Part shown: positions 7,330 through 14,437 of the stretch, in pieces
How positions within the stretch are numbered: the stretch's first letter is position 1
Layout: each line of letters begins with the position of its first letter
DNA from: JAHIYU01 sp964476155
GTDB lineage: Bacteria > Krumholzibacteriota > Krumholzibacteriia > LZORAL124-64-63
Length of the DNA: 17,243 nucleotides
NCBI GenBank assembly: GCA_964476155.1
Contig: CAYYYS010000053.1
Coordinates: forward strand, 1 to 17,243
Direction of reading: 5' to 3'
Program-made: the position numbers and the translations under genes
Notes under the pieces: generated by a model
Database searches by the model: none
Told to the model about the DNA's origin: nothing
Seen by the model: the letters and a program-made list of their open reading frames with translations, nothing else

Positions 7330-7869
7330 ATGTCCCGCATCGGACTGACCCCGATCACCGTACCAGACGGTGTGACCATATCGGTCGAGGGTAACACCTC
7401 GGTGGTAAAGGGCCCCAAGGGTGAACTGCGGCAGCACGTTCCCGAAGGCCTGTCCTATGAATTGAAGGACGGCACGTTTATCGTGAGCCGTCCCGACGAC
7501 ACCAAGCCCATGAGGGCCTGCCACGGCCTGGTGCGCGCCCTGATCGCCAACCAGGTGACGGGTGTGACCGAGGGCTTCGTCAAATCGCTCGAGATCATCG
7601 GCGTCGGCTACCGTGCCGCGGTCAAGGGCAAGATGCTCGATCTGCAGTTGCAGTTCAGCCACCCGGTCGAGTATCCGATTCCCGACGGTATCGAGATCGT
7701 CTGCCCCGAGCAGACGAAGATCGATGTCAAGGGTATGGACAAGCAACTGGTGGGGCAGGTCGCGGCAGAGATCCGCGCCTACCGCAAGCCCGAGCCCTAC
7801 AAGGGCAAGGGTATCCGCTACGTTGGCGAATACGTCGTCCGCAAGGCCGGCAAGGCAGCCGCCAAGTAA
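7330..7869 (+). CDS. rplF: 50S ribosomal protein L6
   Basis: The product is 179 aa (177 in E. coli). I chose ATG 7330 (MSRIGLTPITVPDGV), which has a perfect AGGAGG at 7317-7322. An in-frame start at 7279 lies inside rpsH and would add 17 non-L6 residues. Two tandem L6 domains are visible (about residues 10-80 and 90-165), with GVGYRAAVKG in the second and the signature RKPEPYKGKGIRYVGE near the end. L6 lies near the factor-binding site and sarcin-ricin loop. It is 14 nt upstream of rplR. Confidence 0.96.
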   Translation: MSRIGLTPITVPDGVTISVEGNTSVVKGPKGELRQHVPEGLSYELKDGTFIVSRPDDTKPMRACHGLVRALIANQVTGVTEGFVKSLEIIGVGYRAAVKGKMLDLQLQFSHPVEYPIPDGIEIVCPEQTKIDVKGMDKQLVGQVAAEIRAYRKPEPYKGKGIRYVGEYVVRKAGKAAAK

Positions 7870-7883
7870 AGAGGTGACGAGCG

Positions 7884-8258
7884 ATGAGTGATCGAGCAAA
7901 GAAGAGGATCGTTGCCCGCAAGCGGCGTCGGATCCATACGCGCAAGATCGTCAACGGCACCGCCGAGCGGCCGCGCCTGACCGTCAGGCGCAGTCACAAG
8001 GCGATCTACGCACAGATGATCGACGATGTGGCCGGAAACACCCTCTTCGCCGCCGACAGCATGAAGGCCGGCGAAGTCGAGGTTCCCAAGGAACTGAAAG
8101 GCAAGTGCGCCCTGGCCTACCAGGTCGGACGCCGGATTGCCGAGACGGCCAAGGCCAAGGGAATAGAGAGCGCAGTTTTTGACCGCAGTGGATACCTGTA
8201 TCACGGGCGCGTGGCCGCGCTCGCCAAGGGTGCCCGCGACGGTGGTCTCAAGTTCTAG
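7884..8258 (+). CDS. rplR: 50S ribosomal protein L18
   Basis: The product is 124 aa (117 in E. coli). A very basic N-terminal arm (about residues 3-22, KKRIVARKRRRIHTRK) leads into ERPRLTVRRSHKAIYAQ (28-44), and the family C terminus FDRSGYLYHGRVAALAKGAR covers 99-118, ending GGLKF. L18 binds 5S rRNA and, with L5, docks it in the central protuberance. AGAGGTGACGAG precedes the ATG. It is followed by the unusual rpsE after 32 nt. Confidence 0.95.
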   Translation: MSDRAKKRIVARKRRRIHTRKIVNGTAERPRLTVRRSHKAIYAQMIDDVAGNTLFAADSMKAGEVEVPKELKGKCALAYQVGRRIAETAKAKGIESAVFDRSGYLYHGRVAALAKGARDGGLKF

Positions 8259-8290
8259 GAACACGTCTGACCCAGGACAGGAGCGAATCG

Positions 8291-9148
8291 ATGACAGACA
8301 CGCCGAACAATCCGGGACAGAACAATCCCCGGCCCGGTGGACCCGGACAGAACAGAGGCCCTGGCGGCCGCGGACCCGGCGGTCCCGGTGGTCCCGGTCA
8401 GCGTAGAGGCCCCGGCGGCTTCGGTGGACGTGGCCGTGGACCTGGCGGTCCCGGTGGCCGCGGTCCCGGTGGCCGTGGACGCGGCAACGACCGCGACATG
8501 ATGGACATGCAGGAGACCGTGATCACCATCAATCGCGTGGCGAAGGTGGTCAAGGGTGGACGCCGCTTCAGCTTCAACGCCATCGTCACCGTTGGTGACG
8601 GCAAGGGCAAGGTGGGCGTCTCTCTGGGCAAGGCCAACGAAATCGCGGACGCGATCCGCAAGGCTTCGGAAGCGGCCCGGCAGAACCAGATCCAGGTGCC
8701 CATCCTGAACGACACCATTCCGTACAGGGTTGTGGGTCGTTACGGCGCAAGCCGTGTCATGCTCAAGCCCGCGGCGGCCGGTACCGGTGTTATTGCCGCC
8801 GGCGGCGTGCGCGCGATCCTGGAGGCGGCCGGTCTGAAGAACATTCTGACCAAGCAGCTCGGCTCCCGGAACCCGCACAATATCTGGAAGGCGACCATGG
8901 ACGGCCTGAACCAGTTGCGTTCGGTCGACGAGATCGCCGCCAAGCGCGGGATCAGCGTGCCCGAGGTCTTCGGCCTGCCCAAGCCCATGAAAAAGGCTGA
9001 GGCTCCGGTCGCGGAGAAGATCGAAGAAAAGGCCGAGGCGAAGACCAAGGAAACGGTCGAAGCCAAGCCGGATACCGCTCCGGAAGCGGCAGCGCAGGAC
9101 CCCGCGGCCGCCCCCGCCGAGGTGAAGGAGGCCGATACCGATGAGTAA
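8291..9148 (+). CDS. rpsE: 30S ribosomal protein S5 with long low-complexity tails
   Basis: The product is 285 aa, against 167 in E. coli. The conserved core is about residues 75-228. It has the double-stranded RNA-binding half (ETVITINRVAKVVKGGRRFS, 75-94; VGDGKGKVGVSLGKANEI, 101-118) and the second domain with GVIAAGGVRAILEAAG (166-181). Ahead of it, residues 5-68 are almost only Gly, Pro, Arg, Asn and Gln, with repeated GPGG and GRG units. After it, residues 233-285 are Ala/Glu/Lys/Pro-rich and net acidic. S5 lines the mRNA entry channel and acts in decoding fidelity. ATG 8291 has AGGACAGGAG upstream and the low-complexity stretch is in frame throughout, so I judge the tails real. The last 8 bases overlap rpmD. 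Confidence 0.94.
   Translation: MTDTPNNPGQNNPRPGGPGQNRGPGGRGPGGPGGPGQRRGPGGFGGRGRGPGGPGGRGPGGRGRGNDRDMMDMQETVITINRVAKVVKGGRRFSFNAIVTVGDGKGKVGVSLGKANEIADAIRKASEAARQNQIQVPILNDTIPYRVVGRYGASRVMLKPAAAGTGVIAAGGVRAILEAAGLKNILTKQLGSRNPHNIWKATMDGLNQLRSVDEIAAKRGISVPEVFGLPKPMKKAEAPVAEKIEEKAEAKTKETVEAKPDTAPEAAAQDPAAAPAEVKEADTDE
8447..8476 (+). repeat. 15-bp tandem repeat in the rpsE N-terminal tail
   Basis: Two adjacent 15-mers, GGTCCCGGTGGCCGC (8447-8461) and GGTCCCGGTGGCCGT (8462-8476), differ only in the last base. Each encodes Gly-Pro-Gly-Gly-Arg (residues 53-57 and 58-62). Looser copies of the same GGNCCNGGNGG pattern occur from about 8335. The array could expand or contract by slippage in multiples of three. 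Confidence 0.75.
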
Positions 9149-9323
9149 GCTCAGAATCACCCAGGTGCGCAGCGGCATCGGCCGTCCCGAGAAGCACAAG
9201 CGTGTGATCGCGGCCCTGGGACTGCGTCATCATCAGATGACGGTCGAGCAAGAAGATACGCCGTCCATCCGCGGCATGTTGCACAAGGTGCGGCACCTGG
9301 TCCGCGTCGAAGAGGTGAAGTAG
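9141..9323 (+). CDS. rpmD: 50S ribosomal protein L30
   Basis: The product is 60 aa (59 in E. coli). MSKLRITQVRSGIGRPEKHK (1-20) contains the L30 pattern of a beta-strand then a basic loop, followed by RVIAALGLRHHQMTV and RGMLHKVRHLVRVEE. L30 is a small peripheral 50S protein absent from some lineages; its presence here is normal. The ATG at 9141 overlaps the end of rpsE by eight bases, with GGTGAAGGAGG just upstream inside rpsE, so coupling with S5 translation is likely. Only two bases separate it from rplO. Confidence 0.94.
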   Translation: MSKLRITQVRSGIGRPEKHKRVIAALGLRHHQMTVEQEDTPSIRGMLHKVRHLVRVEEVK

Positions 9324-9325
9324 CG

Positions 9326-9775
9326 ATGTTGAAGTTGAACAACATCGGCGCCCCGAAAGGCGCCACCAAGGACCGTAAGCGTCGCGGTCGCGGCCCGGCC
9401 TCCGGGCAGGGCAAGACCGGCGGGCGCGGCCACAAGGGACAGAAGGCCCGTTCCGGTGGCGGCATCCCGCCCTGGTTCGAGGGTGGTCAGATGCCCCTGA
9501 ACCGGCGCTTGCCCAAGCGTGGTTTCACCAACATCTTCCGCAAGACGTTCCAGGTCGTGAACCTGGAACAGTTGAATCGTTTCGCGGAGGGTTTCGAGAT
9601 CGACGCCGCCGTTCTGGCGGACGCCGGTCTGGTGAAGTACGCCGACCGACCCATCAAACTGCTGGGTCGCGGCGAGCTCGAGACCAAGAGCCTCAAGATC
9701 ACGGTCGACAAGGCCAGCGCGAGCGCGATCAGCGCTGTGGAAGCGACGGGCGGCAACGTTGCCGTCAAGGCCTGA
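9326..9775 (+). CDS. rplO: 50S ribosomal protein L15
   Basis: The product is 149 aa (144 in E. coli). The N-terminal glycine- and arginine-rich extended tail is characteristic: GRGPASGQGKTGGRGHKGQK (residues 21-40), then FEGGQMPLNRRLPKRGF (51-67). The globular C-terminal half includes IKLLGRGELETKSLKITVDK, close to the L15 signature. L15 is a late 50S assembly protein reaching into the 23S rRNA core. It starts two bases after rpmD, with AGAGGTGAAG at the end of rpmD as ribosome site, and precedes secY by 39 nt, as in the standard spc operon. Confidence 0.96.
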   Translation: MLKLNNIGAPKGATKDRKRRGRGPASGQGKTGGRGHKGQKARSGGGIPPWFEGGQMPLNRRLPKRGFTNIFRKTFQVVNLEQLNRFAEGFEIDAAVLADAGLVKYADRPIKLLGRGELETKSLKITVDKASASAISAVEATGGNVAVKA

Positions 9776-9814
9776 AGACCGATACCGAGGGCTTAGTAAC
9801 AAGGAAGCGGCGAC

Positions 9815-11113
<1,299 letters not shown>

Positions 11114-11119
11114 TAGGTC

Positions 11120-11148
11120 CGTGAACGACGCGTATGCGCGCGTTCACG
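11120..11148 (+). other. Strong hairpin after secY
   Basis: CGTGAACG (11120-11127) pairs perfectly with CGTTCACG (11141-11148). Inside, after a single bulged A, CGCG (11129-11132) pairs with GCGC... shifted as 11137-11140, closing a TATG loop. This gives 12 bp in all. It begins 6 bases after the secY stop. No T-run follows, so it looks like a 3'-end or processing structure rather than a standard intrinsic terminator. Confidence 0.6.
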
Positions 11149-11231
11149 AACTTGCCGTATACAGCCAACGCTTCGCGCGGCTGATACGCCAAACGCCGGC
11201 GGCATGACGTCGAACGGCTGGATCAAGTCGG

Positions 11232-11260
11232 TCGCGATGGACCCTCGGGTCCGATCGCGA
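11232..11260 (+). promoter_or_regulatory. Hairpin just upstream of the map ribosome site
   Basis: TCGCGAT (11232-11238) pairs with ATCGCGA (11254-11260), and GGACC (11239-11243) continues with GGTCC (11248-11252), with one bulged G (11253) and a CTCG loop. The 12-bp stem ends six bases before the map Shine-Dalgarno AAAGGA (11267-11272). That position could influence map translation or insulate the site. The function is inferred from position only. Confidence 0.5.
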
Positions 11261-11278
11261 CGGCGCAAAGGACGGCAC

Positions 11279-12043
11279 TTGACCTGGACGCAGCGGATCA
11301 ATCTGAAGACGCCCGCCCAGGTGGAGAAAATGGAAGCCAGTGCGCGTGTACTGGCGGGAGTTTTCCTGACCTTGCGGGAGATGGTCGCTCCCGGCGTGAC
11401 GACCGCCGAGATCAACGCCGTGGCGGAGCGAGTCATCATCGATGCGGGCTGTATCCCCTCGTTCAAGGGATACAACGGCTTTCCGGCCACCTGCTGCATC
11501 TCGGTGAACGAAGAAGTGGTGCACGGCATACCCAGTGAACGGGTGCTGGACCCCGGAGACATCGTCGGCGTGGATTGCGGCCTGATCAAGGACGGCTGGC
11601 ATTCCGACTCAGCCGAGACCTTCGCCATCGGCGAGGTCACCGAGGAAGCGGCGACCCTGATGCGCGTAACGCGGGAATGTCTCGACCTGGCTATCGAGCA
11701 GGTGGGACCCGGCAAGCGTGTTTCGGATATCGGCAAGGCCGTCGAGGCCCATGCGCGGTCCCACGGCTTTGCGGTGGTGGAATCGCTGGTTGGTCACGGT
11801 ATCGGTCGGGCGCTGCACGAGGATCCGCAGGTGCCCAACTGTCGCAGCTTCTCCCTGCCCGATCCGGTGATGGAGGAGGGACTGGTGATCGCGATCGAGC
11901 CGATGATCAACGCCGGTGTCAAGGACGTGAAGACACTGGACGACCAGTGGACGATCGTGACCGCGGACCGCAGGCTGTCCGCTCATTACGAGCATACGGT
12001 GGCCGTAACGGCCCAAGGCGCCAAGGTTCTGACGGCGCGTTGA
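11279..12043 (+). CDS. map: Type I methionine aminopeptidase
   Basis: The product is 254 aa from TTG 11279 (MTWTQRINLKTPAQVEKM), which has AAAGGA six bases upstream. In-frame ATG codons at 11204 and 11237 lie in structured leader and would add an unconserved arm. The enzyme removes the initiator Met from nascent proteins. All five metal ligands of the pita-bread fold are present: Asp99, Asp110, His173, Glu207 and Glu238; the catalytic-loop His is His82 in VVHGIP. Motifs HSDSAETF, GHGIGRALHEDPQVPN and AIEPMI match the family. The length equals short bacterial MetAP without a zinc-finger extension. It heads the alpha block, 34 nt before infA. Confidence 0.95.
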   Translation: MTWTQRINLKTPAQVEKMEASARVLAGVFLTLREMVAPGVTTAEINAVAERVIIDAGCIPSFKGYNGFPATCCISVNEEVVHGIPSERVLDPGDIVGVDCGLIKDGWHSDSAETFAIGEVTEEAATLMRVTRECLDLAIEQVGPGKRVSDIGKAVEAHARSHGFAVVESLVGHGIGRALHEDPQVPNCRSFSLPDPVMEEGLVIAIEPMINAGVKDVKTLDDQWTIVTADRRLSAHYEHTVAVTAQGAKVLTAR

Positions 12044-12077
12044 CCGGGACGTAACATCGACGGGACGGGAGCAGAGA

Positions 12078-12296
12078 ATGGCCAAGGAAGAGGGAATCAC
12101 TGTAGAAGGCACGGTCACCGAAGCGTTGCCGAACGCGATGTTTCGTGTCGAGCTGGAGAATCAGCATATGGTTCTCGCCCACGTGTCGGGCAAGATGCGC
12201 ATGCACTTCATTCGCATCCTGCCGGGCGACAAGGTAACGGTGGAGCTCTCTCCGTACGATCTGACCCGCGGTCGGATCACGTACAGGTACAAGTAA
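12078..12296 (+). CDS. infA: Translation initiation factor IF-1
   Basis: The product is 72 aa, the exact size of bacterial IF-1, a single OB-fold protein that occupies the 30S A site during initiation. The sequence begins MAKEEGITVEGTVTEALPNA (1-20), followed by FRVELENQHMVLAHVSGKMR (22-41), IRILPGDKVTVELSPYDLTR (45-64) and the end GRITYRYK, all classical. GGGAGCAGAGA precedes the ATG. The map-infA-rpmJ-rpsM-rpsK order is that of many Gram-positive and FCB-type bacteria. Confidence 0.97.
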   Translation: MAKEEGITVEGTVTEALPNAMFRVELENQHMVLAHVSGKMRMHFIRILPGDKVTVELSPYDLTRGRITYRYK

Positions 12297-12330
12297 CGAC
12301 GACGCCCGCGGGGCGGTAAGAGGAGCGATC

Positions 12331-12444
12331 ATGAAGGTGCGGACTTCCGTGAAGAAGATCTGCGACAAGTGCAAGATCATCCGGCGTAACGGTGTCGTAC
12401 GTGTCATCTGCGTCAACCGCCGACACAATCAGCGCCAAGGATAA
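12331..12444 (+). CDS. rpmJ: 50S ribosomal protein L36
   Basis: This small gene encodes 37 aa, starting MKVRTSVKKICDKCKIIRR and ending NRRHNQRQG before TAA (12442-12444). The zinc ligands of the cysteine-containing form are all present: Cys11, Cys14, Cys27 and His32. L36 is the smallest 50S protein and helps organise 23S rRNA near the factor-binding side. AAGAGGAG immediately upstream supports ATG 12331. Its placement between infA and rpsM is standard. A small 5-bp stem (CGCCC/GGGCG) lies in the gap before it. Confidence 0.96.
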   Translation: MKVRTSVKKICDKCKIIRRNGVVRVICVNRRHNQRQG

Positions 12445-12513
12445 CGAGTCCGGGCTGCGGTGCGTGCCAAGCGCAACGGGCTGCGGCGATGAAGGAAGAC
12501 GAAAGGAGCCGAG

Positions 12514-12882
12514 GTGGCCAGAATTTCCGGTGTTGACATTCCCAATGAGAAACGGATCAGCACCTCTCTGACCTACATTTACGGGATCGGACCGTACAAG
12601 GCCCGCAGCATCTGCGACAAGGCCAGTATCGATCCGGAGACCAAGACCCGTGACCTGACCGAAGAGGACACGCGCCGGATCATCGGTATCATCGACAAGG
12701 ATCACCAGGTCGAGGGTACGCTGCGCACCGAAGTGAGCATGAACATCCAGCGTCTGATGGATATCGGGTCCTATAGGGGCCTGCGCCATCGCCGCAAGTT
12801 GCCGTGCCACGGTCAGAACACAAAGAACAACGCCCGGACACGCAAGGGTCCCAAGTCCCGTCCCGGCGGTAAGAATAAGTAG
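12514..12882 (+). CDS. rpsM: 30S ribosomal protein S13
   Basis: The product is 122 aa (118 in E. coli). It starts at GTG 12514 (MARISGVDIPNEKRI) behind AAAGGAG. The helix-two-turns-helix region YIYGIGPYKARSIC (residues 21-34) and the signature GSYRGLRHRRKLPCHGQNT (85-103), followed by a basic tail KNNARTRKGPKSRPGGKNK, identify it. S13 in the 30S head forms bridges B1a and B1b to the 50S and its tail contacts P-site tRNA. It precedes rpsK by 19 nt. The 69-nt gap after rpmJ shows no strong structure. Confidence 0.96.
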   Translation: MARISGVDIPNEKRISTSLTYIYGIGPYKARSICDKASIDPETKTRDLTEEDTRRIIGIIDKDHQVEGTLRTEVSMNIQRLMDIGSYRGLRHRRKLPCHGQNTKNNARTRKGPKSRPGGKNK

Positions 12883-12901
12883 TTTCAGGAGGTAAGCGAG
12901 A

Positions 12902-13297
12902 GTGGCCGGTCCCAAGGAAAAGCGCAAGACGCGCAAGGTGAAGAAGAAGCTGGAGATCAATGGCGTCGCGCACGTCAAGTCGAGCTTCAACAATACGATC
13001 ATCACCATGACCGACGTTGGCGGCAACGTCATCACGTGGTCGTCGGGTGGGCATCAGGGTCGGTACAAGGGCAGTCGCAAGTCGACCGCTTTCGCCGCCC
13101 AGCTCGCCGCACGACACTGTGCGCAGGAAGTGCTGAACGGCGGCATGCGCAAGATCGAGATCTGGGTCCGTGGCCCCGGTTCCGGTCGCGAAGCGGCTAT
13201 CCGCACCATCAAGGCCGAAGGCCTCGAGGTGACGCGCATCAAGGATGTGACCCGCATTCCCCATAACGGATGCCGGCCAACCAAGCGGCGCCGTTAA
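12902..13297 (+). CDS. rpsK: 30S ribosomal protein S11
   Basis: The product is 131 aa (129 in E. coli). It starts at GTG 12902 with a perfect AGGAGGT at 12887-12893. It shows the S11 features HVKSSFNNTIITMTDVGGNV (residues 24-43), GPGSGREAAIRTI (91-103) and the invariant C terminus IPHNGCRPTKRRR (119-131). S11 sits on the 30S platform next to the E-site mRNA. In many bacteria rpsD comes next, but here the next gene is rpoA after 77 nt. Confidence 0.97.
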   Translation: MAGPKEKRKTRKVKKKLEINGVAHVKSSFNNTIITMTDVGGNVITWSSGGHQGRYKGSRKSTAFAAQLAARHCAQEVLNGGMRKIEIWVRGPGSGREAAIRTIKAEGLEVTRIKDVTRIPHNGCRPTKRRR

Positions 13298-13321
13298 CGC
13301 ATGGTCCATATCGTAAACGTC

Positions 13322-13343
13322 GCCGCGTGCGTATCGACGCGGC
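13322..13343 (+). other. Hairpin between rpsK and rpoA
   Basis: GCCGCGT (13322-13328) pairs perfectly with ACGCGGC (13337-13343) around an eight-base loop. It lies in the gap where rpsD is found in many bacteria, about 13 bases upstream of the G-rich ribosome site of rpoA (AGGGGGGT, 13357-13364). No T-run follows it. Confidence 0.5.
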
Positions 13344-13374
13344 TTGACCCGATGGCAGGGGGGTATACCACGCC

Positions 13375-14373
13375 ATGAAGTGGATCAACATGATGATGCC
13401 CGAAGGCGTCCAGTTCAACAACGAGACGTTGACGGGCACCTTCGCCGAGATCGAGATTGCACCCCTGGAAAAGGGTTTCGGACATACGCTGGGCACCGCC
13501 CTGCGGCGTACGCTGCTGTCATCCATTCACGGCCACGCGATCACGGCCGTGCAGATGGAAGGCGTAAAGCACGAACTCAGCACCTTGCCCAACGTCCTGG
13601 AGGACGTGACGGACATCGTGCTCAACCTGAAACAGGTCGTGTTCGGCCTGTCCGACGCGCCGGCCCACTGGGCCACCATCGAGGCGTCCGAGATCGGTCC
13701 GGTAACCGCCGGCATGATCCAGGGACATCCCGAACTCGAGGTCGTCAACCCGGACCAGGTGATCTGCAACCTGACCGAGGCCGGCAACTTCTCGGCCAAG
13801 ATCTATATCGACATGGGCCGCGGCTACGTCGATCGCGAACAGCACGTCGTGCCCGACGAGGTCATCGGCGTGATCCGGATGGACGCCAACTTCTCGCCGG
13901 TCCGCAAGGTGAGCTACCGGGTGGAGGACACCCGCGTGGGCCAGCGGACCGACTACGACAAGATCGTCCTGGTTCTCGAGAGCGACGGCAGCGCCAAGCC
14001 CGAGGACGCGATCGCGTTCGCGTCGAAGATCCTCAAGGATCACTTCCAGATGTTCATCAACTTCGACGAGGCGCCCATCGACGCGATGGACGAGAACGTG
14101 GACGAGGAGCAGGAGCGCCTGGTGGAGCTGCTGTCGCGCAACGTGGAGGAGCTGGAGCTCTCCGTGCGTTCGGCCAACTGCCTGAAGGCCGGCAAGATCA
14201 TCTCCCTGTTCGACCTCGTGACCAAGACCGAGCAGGAGATGCTCAAGTTCCGCAACTTCGGTCGCAAGAGCCTGAACGAGATCCTGGATATCCTTGAAGG
14301 CATGGATCTGTCGTTCGGCATGGCCTTCGATCCCGAGGTGTGCGAAAAAGTCAAGGCGGGCGCGGAAGCCTGA
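13375..14373 (+). CDS. rpoA: DNA-directed RNA polymerase subunit alpha
   Basis: The product is 332 aa (329 in E. coli). The N-terminal dimerisation domain (about 1-235) includes FAEIEIAPLEKGFGHTLGTA (23-42) and LRRTLLSSIHGHAIT (43-57). A flexible acidic linker follows (MDENVDEEQERLVELL). The C-terminal domain (about 250-320) has LELSVRSANCLKAGKI and RNFGRKSLNEIL. Arg265 and Asn268, used by E. coli alpha to contact UP-element DNA, fall at the same residue numbers here. Alpha nucleates RNA polymerase assembly. ATG 13375 is chosen for AGGGGGGT eleven bases upstream; further Met codons follow at residues 6-8. It lies in the alpha block ahead of rplQ. Confidence 0.97.
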   Translation: MKWINMMMPEGVQFNNETLTGTFAEIEIAPLEKGFGHTLGTALRRTLLSSIHGHAITAVQMEGVKHELSTLPNVLEDVTDIVLNLKQVVFGLSDAPAHWATIEASEIGPVTAGMIQGHPELEVVNPDQVICNLTEAGNFSAKIYIDMGRGYVDREQHVVPDEVIGVIRMDANFSPVRKVSYRVEDTRVGQRTDYDKIVLVLESDGSAKPEDAIAFASKILKDHFQMFINFDEAPIDAMDENVDEEQERLVELLSRNVEELELSVRSANCLKAGKIISLFDLVTKTEQEMLKFRNFGRKSLNEILDILEGMDLSFGMAFDPEVCEKVKAGAEA

Positions 14374-14403
14374 GTCCCTGAATCGTCGCTGAAATGAAGA
14401 CTG

Positions 14404-14419
14404 ACCGGCTACGGCCGGT
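14404..14419 (+). other. C(TACG)G tetraloop hairpin between rpoA and rplQ
   Basis: ACCGGC (14404-14409) pairs exactly with GCCGGT (14414-14419) across TACG. As RNA this is a C(UACG)G loop, a member of the unusually stable UNCG tetraloop class. It ends four bases before the AAAGAGG ribosome site of rplQ. It may stabilise or space the rpoA-rplQ message. Confidence 0.55.
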
Positions 14420-14437
14420 GGAAAGAGGATGGAGATC

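Noticed and set aside
8335..8495. Repetitive GC tract considered as a CRISPR or intergenic repeat
   Set aside because: It is an in-frame protein-coding low-complexity tract in rpsE, with no spacers and period tied to codons.
8255..9199. 314-codon open frame on the - strand opposite rpsE
   Set aside because: It mirrors the repetitive GC-rich rpsE tails, giving long Thr/Ala and Gly/Leu/Arg runs. It has no homology that I recognise and no gene context.
11158..11163. TATACA as a possible -10 element upstream of map
   Set aside because: No -35-like hexamer lies at 16-19 bases upstream; that position is within a hairpin of GCGCG sequence.
11204..11278. Upstream in-frame ATG codons for map (11204, 11237)
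   Set aside because: They have no good ribosome site, the added residues are unlike MetAP, and the region folds into a stable hairpin. TTG 11279 has AAAGGA at proper spacing.
13344..14297. 317-codon + strand frame overlapping rpoA in another phase
   Set aside because: It is Arg/Gly/Asp-rich nonsense overlapping an intact rpoA. The conserved alpha sequence explains the region.
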